Positions 33,095-40,105 of a stretch of 64,000 nucleotides of DNA are shown piece by piece (within the stretch, counting starts at the first letter, position 1; every line of letters begins with the position of its first letter). The notes beneath the pieces are model-generated. The model did not search any database and was not told the origin of the DNA. It worked only from the letters and a program-made list of their open reading frames with translations. The stretch is from JAYREN01 sp963663375. GTDB taxonomy: Bacteria; Acidobacteriota; Holophagae; Holophagales; Holophagaceae. The stretch covers positions 1,674,001 through 1,738,000 of the forward strand of contig OY760195.1 in the NCBI GenBank assembly GCA_963663375.1, given 5' to 3'. The position numbers and the translations under genes are program-made.

Positions 33095-33717
33095 GAAGCC
33101 TGCCGATTCAAGTCCCGCAGCACCCCTTTGGCGAATTCCAGGCGCTCCAGATAGTCCTGGGGGTCGCCTCCCATCACGGCCTCGTCGCAGGACACGCGGC
33201 CCACGGTGAGCGCCACATCCAGCAGTTCGCGGATACGCTCCATCAGGTCTGTCATGGATTCCAGGGGCGGGGGCTGGGGTTTGGGCACCAGGGAGGGGCG
33301 CTCGGCACTCGCGGTGGGGACGCAGGTGAGCATCGCGCGGGTTTCGCCATTGCGTTCCAGCCAGGAAACGACGTGGAAGAGCCCTTCCATCAGGCGGCCC
33401 TCCTGATTCAGGAATTGGGCCCAGAAACTGCCGCCCGCCGAGAGGCCCTCCCCGGATAGCGCCCGCCTCAGGCTCCGGGCCACGCGGTCGTAGTCGTGGG
33501 TGGAGGGAAAGCAGCGGATGCACCACCCCTGGAGGTCCTCCTTTTCGTGGGAGGAAAGACCGAGCAGGGAGTGGGCGTAGGGGTTGGCGAAGAGCAGTTC
33601 CCCGCTCCCCCGGAAAACCAGGACGGCATGGGAATGGGGGACGTCGGGACCGGCCACCGAGACTCCTGAGGGCTCGAAACACCTGCACTCAAGGTTCGGC
33701 CCCGGGTCAAAAGGCAA
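33091..33717 (-). CDS. PAS-domain protein, no catalytic output domain
   Basis: The 208-residue protein has an N-terminal PAS-like domain (HSHAVLVFRGSGELLFANPYAHSLLGL at about residues 28-54) and a C-terminal helical segment that could dimerise. No kinase, GGDEF or DNA-binding domain is present. It lies 76 nt after the LytTR regulator gene on the same strand and resembles the PAS protein encoded before that gene. Together they look like a sensory set feeding a LytTR regulator by protein contact. There is no clear ribosome binding site at ATG 33717, so a slightly later start is possible. Confidence 0.62.
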   Translation of the reverse strand: MPFDPGPNLECRCFEPSGVSVAGPDVPHSHAVLVFRGSGELLFANPYAHSLLGLSSHEKEDLQGWCIRCFPSTHDYDRVARSLRRALSGEGLSAGGSFWAQFLNQEGRLMEGLFHVVSWLERNGETRAMLTCVPTASAERPSLVPKPQPPPLESMTDLMERIRELLDVALTVGRVSCDEAVMGGDPQDYLERLEFAKGVLRDLNRQAS

Positions 33718-33793
33718 CCACAGGTTTCCAACGGACTACCGAAGGCCTGAAACGAACCCCTCACCCGGGGTCACGAATCGCCGGAGGCCCGGG

Positions 33794-34585
33794 CTATCGC
33801 ATCCGGGCCAGACTCCGGAGCAGATCGTCCATCCGGGCCCGACTCACGCTCAGGCTGACGCCGTCCTGCATCACCGCTTCCCCAGCCAGGGAGGGCGGGT
33901 TGCGCACCTCCACGAGGTAGTCGAGGTTCACCAGGCTCGAGCGGTGGATGCGCACGAAGCGATCCCCCAATAGGGCCTCCAGCTCATCCACACCCTTGTC
34001 CAGGGGCACCTTCCCCCGGGCGGTATGGGCGAACACCTGACGGAATTCCGTGTGCAGGTACATCACTTCGGACCAGCGGAACACCAGGATGCGGTCCCGG
34101 ATGCTGACGGTGAACCGATCCGGCCCGGTCTGATGGGCGAGATCCTTCATCACCCGCAGCAGGGATTCCAGGTCCGCGGAGGCCTGGCTGGCCCGCAGGC
34201 GGTCGAGAGTCTCCTTGACCCGGGGCGCCGTCACCGGCTTTACCAGGTAATCGAAGGCCGCCCACTCGAAAGCCTTGAGGGCCTGGTCCTCGCAGCTGGT
34301 GACGAAGACGATCTTGGGCAGCACGGGCAGCGCAGTGCGGGCCTGGTCCAACAGGCGGAAGGCGCCTCCCGGGGGGAACAGGATGTCGAGAAAAAGTACA
34401 TCCACAGGATCCTGCCGCAGGCTGCAGAAGGCCGCATCGCCATCGGCGGCCTCCCATACCAGCTCGGCGTCCGGGGCCAGGGTGGCGAGCATCCGCAGTA
34501 GCATGCGCATCGCCAGGGGCTCGTCTTCCACCACCGCGTAGCGGAAGGTGGGAGTCGCGGGCTTCCTGACCTGCGCCGAATTCAT
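33794..34585 (-). CDS. LytTR-family response regulator
   Basis: The 263-residue protein has a receiver domain at residues 15-130, with VVEDEPLAM, phospho-acceptor Asp in VLFLDILFP and Lys in YLVKPVTAP, and a C-terminal LytTR DNA-binding domain (FTVSIRDRILVFRWSEVMYL to FVRIHRSSLVNLDYL). It should bind DNA as a phosphorylation-dependent dimer. The start ATG overlaps the stop of the upstream PAS gene as ATGA, implying coupled translation. No LytS-type histidine kinase is in this operon; a second LytTR regulator with a kinase is encoded at 54644-57743. Confidence 0.88.
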   Translation of the reverse strand: MNSAQVRKPATPTFRYAVVEDEPLAMRMLLRMLATLAPDAELVWEAADGDAAFCSLRQDPVDVLFLDILFPPGGAFRLLDQARTALPVLPKIVFVTSCEDQALKAFEWAAFDYLVKPVTAPRVKETLDRLRASQASADLESLLRVMKDLAHQTGPDRFTVSIRDRILVFRWSEVMYLHTEFRQVFAHTARGKVPLDKGVDELEALLGDRFVRIHRSSLVNLDYLVEVRNPPSLAGEAVMQDGVSLSVSRARMDDLLRSLARMR

Positions 34586-35157
34586 GCCCTGTCCTCCGGA
34601 TTCGCCAGGGGGTCGCCCTGGACCTGCACTTCCAGGCTGCCCAGGAGTCCCCGGGCCCGTTCGATCAGCGCTGAGAGTACCGCGAATCGTTCGTCCGAAC
34701 CATCCGCTTCCTGGGCCAGCGCGTGACTGAAGGCCGACGCCTCCTTCAGCAACCGGGCCACCCGCCGCGCCACGGCCTGGAGCACCACCGCCTGATCGGC
34801 CCCGGGCGCGTCATCGCTGGGCAGGAAACTCACCAGATAGGAGCGGTGCCCCGGATCCCCGCCCCAGCGCTGCACCTGGATGGTGGTCCGCCTTCGGCGG
34901 CCATTCTTCGCGGGGAATTCCGCATGGAACCGGGCCGACCCCCTCCGACCCGCCGTGGCCGCGGCATGGCGAAACAGCCGCGTGGCCTTGGCCTGATCCA
35001 CCGCTTCCGGAAAAACCCCCTCCAGCAGTCGATTGAGATGGGGGACTTCCTCGGGGCGGTATCCCGTGAGCGCCGCAGCCTGCCGGTCCAGGAAAAGAAT
35101 CTCGCCCTCCTCCCGAAGGATCATCACGGCGGGGAAATGGAGCGGATGGGAAGGCAT
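34582..35157 (-). CDS. PAS-domain sensor protein upstream of LytTR regulator
   Basis: The 191-residue protein has a PAS domain (FPAVMILREEGEILFLDRQA to RSYLVSFLP, residues 8-112) and a helical tail containing a His (SAFSHALAQ). It lacks an ATPase domain, so it cannot autophosphorylate as written. ATG 35157 is chosen for CGAGGC upstream and because sequence before it is not conserved-looking. The 3' end overlaps the LytTR gene by 4 nt. It is probably the sensory partner of that regulator. Confidence 0.62.
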   Translation of the reverse strand: MPSHPLHFPAVMILREEGEILFLDRQAAALTGYRPEEVPHLNRLLEGVFPEAVDQAKATRLFRHAAATAGRRGSARFHAEFPAKNGRRRRTTIQVQRWGGDPGHRSYLVSFLPSDDAPGADQAVVLQAVARRVARLLKEASAFSHALAQEADGSDERFAVLSALIERARGLLGSLEVQVQGDPLANPEDRA

Positions 35158-35323
35158 GGGCAAGCCTCGGGCAGCGCAAGGGGGATCGACTGGATCCTGA
35201 CGCCAAAGGCCGCCGCTCCCGCGGGCAAAGGAACCAATTGCCGGGTGCGAACCACGAATTCTCGAGTTCTGCCCACCAACCACAAGTGCTAAGGCGGGCC
35301 GTGCGCTTTTCCGGGGAGGCCCT

Positions 35324-35329
35324 TACACT
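35324..35329 (+). promoter_or_regulatory. -10-like element directly before the PTPS gene
   Basis: TACACT is followed by 7 nt and ATG 35337, and no properly spaced ribosome binding site is present. It belongs to the set of apparently leaderless starts. Confidence 0.4.
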
Positions 35330-35336
35330 GGGGCCC

Positions 35337-35687
35337 ATGTTCCCTCCCCGACTGAGCCTCCATCGCGCCTTTGTGGCGGATCATTTCCACGACCTTCCTG
35401 GCTTTGTTGAGGCCCGCCATGGCCACAACTGGGAACTCGAAGCCACCGTAAACCTCGAGGGCGCCCAGGGTGAATCAGCGCTCGCAGAGGCCCTGGACAC
35501 CTGGGTCGAAGGCATCGATTACACCCTCCTCAACGACCAGCCCTGGCTGAAAGATCGCAACCCCACGGCGGAGACTCTGGCCCAGTGGCTGCTGGAAGCC
35601 CTCGAGGAACGTGGCTTCTCGTCCGTGGAGACCCGCATTCGGGAAAAGGCCAACTACTGGGCCGCCTGTCACCGGGAGTCCGCGTGA
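35337..35687 (+). CDS. 6-pyruvoyltetrahydropterin synthase family protein, PTPS-III type
   Basis: The 116-residue protein has the family's zinc histidines in ADHFHDL and RHGHNWELEA and a C-terminal Glu in REKANYW. The usual catalytic Cys of QueD four residues before HGH is Val; instead Glu sits three residues before it (EARHGH). This ExxHGH pattern defines PTPS-III proteins, which convert dihydroneopterin triphosphate to 6-hydroxymethyl-dihydropterin and replace dihydroneopterin aldolase in folate synthesis. A role in queuosine synthesis is thus less likely. The TGA overlaps the GTG of the next gene. Confidence 0.78.
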   Translation: MFPPRLSLHRAFVADHFHDLPGFVEARHGHNWELEATVNLEGAQGESALAEALDTWVEGIDYTLLNDQPWLKDRNPTAETLAQWLLEALEERGFSSVETRIREKANYWAACHRESA

Positions 35688-37054
35688 GGGCCCCGCTTCA
35701 GGCCCTGGGCCTTGCCCTTAGCCTCCTCGGTGCCCTGTCCTGCCAGCGAGAGAAGCCTCCCCAGCCCCCGCCGGGGCCCAAGGCTGCCCTGGCTCCTTGG
35801 ACTTGGCATGCCCTGGGAGGGTTGCTGGTCATCGAAGGCGAGGTGGACCAGCCCACGGAACTGGTGCTGAAGGGCACCACCCTCAACGAGCGCAATTTCA
35901 TCGAGTTCGGGCCCGTCCGCTGGGAGTTGTACCGGCCCCCCAGGGGTGAGAAGGCCGAGCTCCGCAAGGGGGATGGCACCCTTCTGGCCCGCTGGGATTT
36001 CGATCGGCCCCTGTCGATCCAGGCGCCCACCTCGCCCCGAAAACCTCCCGTAATCAAAAAAACCGAGATCAAGAAACCCGAACCCAAACCACCCGCGCCC
36101 CCGAAACGCGAGGCGCCTATTCCCGCCCCGGTAAAGGTGGAACCCCGGAAGACCGAGCCCCGGAAACCAGAGCCGAAGCCGAAACCGGAGCCACCCAGGA
36201 CCGAAATAACCAAACCCCCGGTCATTCCGACGCCCCGACCGCAGCCCCCCACCCTGCCCACGATCCGATCCGGCGGCCTCTGGCCCGGCGCGGGCGAGGG
36301 GCTGAACCTGCTGCGAGGCCCTCGAGGCCAGCGCCAGGTGTGCCTCACCTTCGATGGTGGCTCCACGTCGGAAGTGGCTCTGGATGTGCTGGACGCCCTC
36401 CATGCCCGGAATCTGCACTGCACCTTCTTCCTCACCGGGGCCTTCATCCAGAAGTATCCGGAGCTCGTGCGGCGGATCGACCGGGACGGTCACGAAATCG
36501 GCAACCACACCCTGACCCATCCCCACCTCGCGCCCCGCGGGATTCGCGATCCCGCTTGGACCAAGGAACGCTTCCAGCACGAATTGCTGGCGGCGGATCA
36601 GGCCTTCTTCCGCCTGCTGGGGCGGCCCATGGACCCCCTGTGGCGGGCCCCCTACGGCGAACACAATGCGGAAATCCGGAAATGGGCGGAGGAGCTGGGC
36701 TACCGCCACGTGGGCTGGAGCGAGGGCGCCGACACCCTGGATTGGGCCACCCTCAAGGAGCGGAAGCTGTACCGCACGGGCAACGCCATCCTCGATCGCC
36801 TGCATACACGTATGGAGCGACAGGACGGGGAGGGCCTCATCGTGCTCATGCACCTCGGTTCGGGGCGGCCCGCCGAGGACCGCCCCGCGCGGGTGCTCGG
36901 GCCATTCCTGGATCGCGCCCTGGCGGCGGGTTGGCGATTCGAGTGCGTGGGCACCTATCTCCAGGCCGCCGGAAAACCGATCTGGGACCGCAGTCAGCGC
37001 GCGGCGTTCCTTGTCTCCAGTGCCGCCACGGCCTCCGCTGCGGGCCAGCGATGA
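35684..37054 (+). CDS. Polysaccharide deacetylase (NodB-type) lipoprotein with Pro/Lys-rich linker
   Basis: The 456-residue protein starts at GTG 35684 (overlapping the previous TGA as GTGA, with GGGAG upstream). It has a lipoprotein signal peptide ending LLGALSC. A region of beta character is followed by a 75-residue Pro/Lys/Glu linker (residues about 115-195) that may span the periplasm or peptidoglycan. The NodB domain follows, with TFDGG, HEIGNHTLTHPHL (metal-binding His pair), RAPYGEHN and VLMHLG. The active-site Asp-Asp is reduced to DG-G in TFDGG, as in some active deacetylases. Such enzymes remove N-acetyl groups from peptidoglycan or other glycans at the cell surface. Confidence 0.82.
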   Translation: MRAPLQALGLALSLLGALSCQREKPPQPPPGPKAALAPWTWHALGGLLVIEGEVDQPTELVLKGTTLNERNFIEFGPVRWELYRPPRGEKAELRKGDGTLLARWDFDRPLSIQAPTSPRKPPVIKKTEIKKPEPKPPAPPKREAPIPAPVKVEPRKTEPRKPEPKPKPEPPRTEITKPPVIPTPRPQPPTLPTIRSGGLWPGAGEGLNLLRGPRGQRQVCLTFDGGSTSEVALDVLDALHARNLHCTFFLTGAFIQKYPELVRRIDRDGHEIGNHTLTHPHLAPRGIRDPAWTKERFQHELLAADQAFFRLLGRPMDPLWRAPYGEHNAEIRKWAEELGYRHVGWSEGADTLDWATLKERKLYRTGNAILDRLHTRMERQDGEGLIVLMHLGSGRPAEDRPARVLGPFLDRALAAGWRFECVGTYLQAAGKPIWDRSQRAAFLVSSAATASAAGQR

Positions 37055-37091
37055 GCTGATCGGCTAGACTCGAAACCTATCCGGAGGTGCC

Positions 37092-39737
37092 GTGAAGGGA
37101 ATGGGCAGACTGCTGCTCAGGGTCGTGGTGGGCTTTTTCGCCCTCGTGGTCGCCCTGTCGCTGCTGAGCTTCCACCCCAACGATCCGCACCTCTTCGCCG
37201 GCGGCACCGTGGATCCCGAGCTCCACAACCTCTGCGGCCTCTTCGGGGCCCATGTGGCGGGCTTCCTCCAGACCCTGGTGGGCGTGGGCGCCTGGTTGCT
37301 GCCCGCCTACATGCTGTGGGAGATCTTCACCCGGGATGGGCTCAAATGGTCGCGCCGCGTGGCCTGGAGCATCCTGGGGCTCTCGGTGTGGACGCTCCTG
37401 GGCGCCTTCGGCACCCGTAGCTGGGCCTCGGAGGGCGCCTGGCGCTGGGGCGGCTGGCTGGGCTCGGCCCTGTGGCCACCCTGCCGCAGGACCTTTGGCC
37501 CAGTGGGCTTGCCCCTGGCCCTTTCGCTGCTGATCCTCATCGCGGCCCTGATCCTGGCCCCGAGTCTGACTCGGGCCCTGGGCGCCATGCTCGGCCGCTG
37601 GATGGGAGATCGGGCCCTACCCTTTCTCAAACCCTTGCCCAGCAAGGGCGTCCGCGGCGTTCTTGCCTTCCTGAAGCGCCCCTTTCTGGCCTGGAAGAGC
37701 GGTCGCGCCGTTGCCATGCCGGATCTCGATGCCCGGGACGCCGCCGATCTGCAGCATCTCGCCGAGCAGCACCAGATCGAGCAGGAACAACAAGATGCTT
37801 TTGTCCGGGCCCAGCGGGAAACGGCGGAATACCGTCGGAGCAACCAGCAAATCCCCCCGGAGATGGGGCTGCCCATCATCCAGTCCATGCGCCTGGACAC
37901 CCCCTCCCGGGAACTGGCGCCCTTTCATTCCGAAGGAATCTCCTTTCCCCTCTCCGGCCCCCAGGATTCCCTGGTGCTGGAGGATCTCCACCGGCCCGCC
38001 GACGTGCCCCTGCCCGCCCCAGCGCTGCTCCGCAACCTTCCGCCGCCACCGCCTCCCAAGCCTCAGCTCGTCAAGCCGGTGGTGATGCAGGACCGCTATG
38101 GCCGGGTGGCCGAGCAGCAGCCCCTGGGACTCACGGAGCCCACCCCCGTGCATCCCCTGCCGGACACCGCCTCCCTGGGCACCAAGGCGCCCCTGAAGGC
38201 CTCCCGCAGGCTCGATGGCGAGGCTTCCGCCTTCGCCCCCGCCGAGCGCCTGGAACTGCCCCCCCGGCGCCTCTTCGACCCCCCAGGACCCGGCACCCGG
38301 GTGGACCCCAAGGTGCTCGAAGACACCCGGGCCCTCATTGGACAGAAACTGTCAGAATTCCGGGTGAAGGGCACCGTGGTGGGCATGCAGCCGGGCCCCG
38401 TGGTGACGGTGTACGAGTTCCAGCCGGATGCCGGCGTTCCCCTGGCCAAGGTCATCGGCATGGAAAACGATCTGGCCCTGGGCCTTCAGGCTGAGAAGGT
38501 GCGCATCGACCGCATCCCGGGCCGGAATCTCGTGGGCATCGAAGTGCCCAATCCCAAGCGGGAGATCATCGCCTTCCGGGAGATCATCGACAGTCCCGTG
38601 TTTCGCGATCCCGCCCACAAGGAGGCCCGCAGCCTGCTGGCCCTCGCCCTGGGCAAGGATATCGCGGGCGCGCCGGTAGTGACGGATCTCGCCAAGATGC
38701 CCCACCTCCTCATCGGCGGCAGCACCGGCAGCGGCAAGAGCGTGGGCGTCAACGCGATGATCTGCTCCGTGCTGCTGCGGTCCCTTCCCAGCGAGGTCAA
38801 GCTCATCCTGGTGGATCCCAAGATGGTGGAACTGGGCATGTACGAGGACATCCCCCACCTCTGGGCGCCGGTGGTCACCGACATGAAGGAGGCGGGCCGG
38901 GTGCTCAAGTGGGTGGTGGCCCAGATGGAGGACCGCTACCGACGCCTGGCCCTGCTCTCCGTGCGCAACCTGGAGGGCTTCAACGCCAAGGTATTGGAGG
39001 CGGGCGGCAACATCGACCTGAGCGACCGCACGCCCAATCCCCGCTGGCCCGAGCGCCCCGCCTTCCTCGAGCCCCTGCCCTACGTGGTGGTGGTCATCGA
39101 CGAATTGGCCGACCTGATGATGGTGGCCCGGGCCGAAGTGGAAGAGAGCATCGCCCGCATCGCGCAGAAGGCCCGAGCCGTGGGCATCCACCTGATCCTC
39201 GCCACTCAGCGCCCCAGCGTGGACATCGTGACAGGCGTGATCAAGGCCAACCTTCCCGCCCGTCTCAGCTACCGCGTGAACACCAAGATCGACAGCCGCA
39301 CCATCCTGGATAGCAGCGGCGGCGAGCAGCTCCTGGGCAAGGGCGACGCCCTCTTCCTGGCCCCTGGAAACGCCCGCCCCCACCGCATCCACGCCCCACT
39401 GATCACCGAGGAAGAAACCCTACGATTGGTGGACTGGCTCAAGGCCCGGGGCAAACCCGAATACAACCAGGCCCTGCTCAACGCCATGGAAACGGACGAG
39501 GAAGCCACCCAGGCCATGGGCGGCGAAGACGGCACCGGCACGGGCGACGACATCTACGACCGCGCCGTCTCCGTGGTCAAGCGCGAACGCAAGGCCAGCA
39601 CCAGCCTCCTCCAGCGCAAGCTCAACATAGGCTACGGCCGAGCCGCCCGCATCATCGACCGGATGGAGGAGGAAGGCATCATCGGCGCGGACCGCGGAGC
39701 CGGAAAGCCCCGGGAGGTCTACGCTTCAGAGGAGTAA
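37092..39737 (+). CDS. ftsK: DNA translocase FtsK
   Basis: The 881-residue protein has four N-terminal transmembrane helices (within residues 5-160), a Pro-rich linker, and the C-terminal motor. The motor has Walker A LIGGSTGSGKSVGVNAM near residue 545, Walker B VVVVIDELADLMM near 670, and RIAQKARAVGIHLILATQRPS. The last 65 residues are the gamma winged helix that reads KOPS sequences (SLLQRKLNIGYGRAARIID). FtsK pumps DNA at the septum and activates XerCD. GGAGGTGCC precedes GTG 37092. The last 24 codons are duplicated 159 nt downstream. Confidence 0.95.
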   Translation: MKGMGRLLLRVVVGFFALVVALSLLSFHPNDPHLFAGGTVDPELHNLCGLFGAHVAGFLQTLVGVGAWLLPAYMLWEIFTRDGLKWSRRVAWSILGLSVWTLLGAFGTRSWASEGAWRWGGWLGSALWPPCRRTFGPVGLPLALSLLILIAALILAPSLTRALGAMLGRWMGDRALPFLKPLPSKGVRGVLAFLKRPFLAWKSGRAVAMPDLDARDAADLQHLAEQHQIEQEQQDAFVRAQRETAEYRRSNQQIPPEMGLPIIQSMRLDTPSRELAPFHSEGISFPLSGPQDSLVLEDLHRPADVPLPAPALLRNLPPPPPPKPQLVKPVVMQDRYGRVAEQQPLGLTEPTPVHPLPDTASLGTKAPLKASRRLDGEASAFAPAERLELPPRRLFDPPGPGTRVDPKVLEDTRALIGQKLSEFRVKGTVVGMQPGPVVTVYEFQPDAGVPLAKVIGMENDLALGLQAEKVRIDRIPGRNLVGIEVPNPKREIIAFREIIDSPVFRDPAHKEARSLLALALGKDIAGAPVVTDLAKMPHLLIGGSTGSGKSVGVNAMICSVLLRSLPSEVKLILVDPKMVELGMYEDIPHLWAPVVTDMKEAGRVLKWVVAQMEDRYRRLALLSVRNLEGFNAKVLEAGGNIDLSDRTPNPRWPERPAFLEPLPYVVVVIDELADLMMVARAEVEESIARIAQKARAVGIHLILATQRPSVDIVTGVIKANLPARLSYRVNTKIDSRTILDSSGGEQLLGKGDALFLAPGNARPHRIHAPLITEEETLRLVDWLKARGKPEYNQALLNAMETDEEATQAMGGEDGTGTGDDIYDRAVSVVKRERKASTSLLQRKLNIGYGRAARIIDRMEEEGIIGADRGAGKPREVYASEE

Positions 39738-39903
39738 TCCTCCATCCCCGGATGGGAGGCTCCATCTCTGCAATCCGGCGCAGCCGGGAGCAGGAGGACA
39801 GCGCGGTGCGCTGTCCGATAGATGGAGGAGGAAGGCATCATCGGCGCGGACCGCGGAGCCGGAAGGCCCCGGGAGGTCTACGCCTCAGAGGAGTAATCCT
39901 CCC
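39663..39903. repeat. Direct repeat of the ftsK 3' end
   Basis: The ftsK 3' end from 39663 to about 39744, including the stop TAA, is repeated at 39822-39903 with two mismatches. The period is 159 nt. The 78-nt spacer holds a 9-bp hairpin GGACAGCGC/GCGCTGTCC (39796-39816). The 200 nt beyond the repeat, up to the TonB-receptor gene, show no gene or other clear signal. Confidence 0.92.
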
Positions 39904-40105
39904 TCGAAGACAGGGATGTCGGAGGGAAGCACGGAGAAAAGCGAGTTGTGGTCGGTCCGTCCCCCGTCACTTTTCCATCCGCGACCTCTGCGTTGCTCGT
40001 GGCGCGAGCCTCGACATCTTCCGGGGTGAATTTCTTGGCGCATCTGGAGGCTTTGGTCTGAAATTCCGCCTTTCTCCAGGCTGCACCCTGTGGAAGAATG
40101 ACCGG

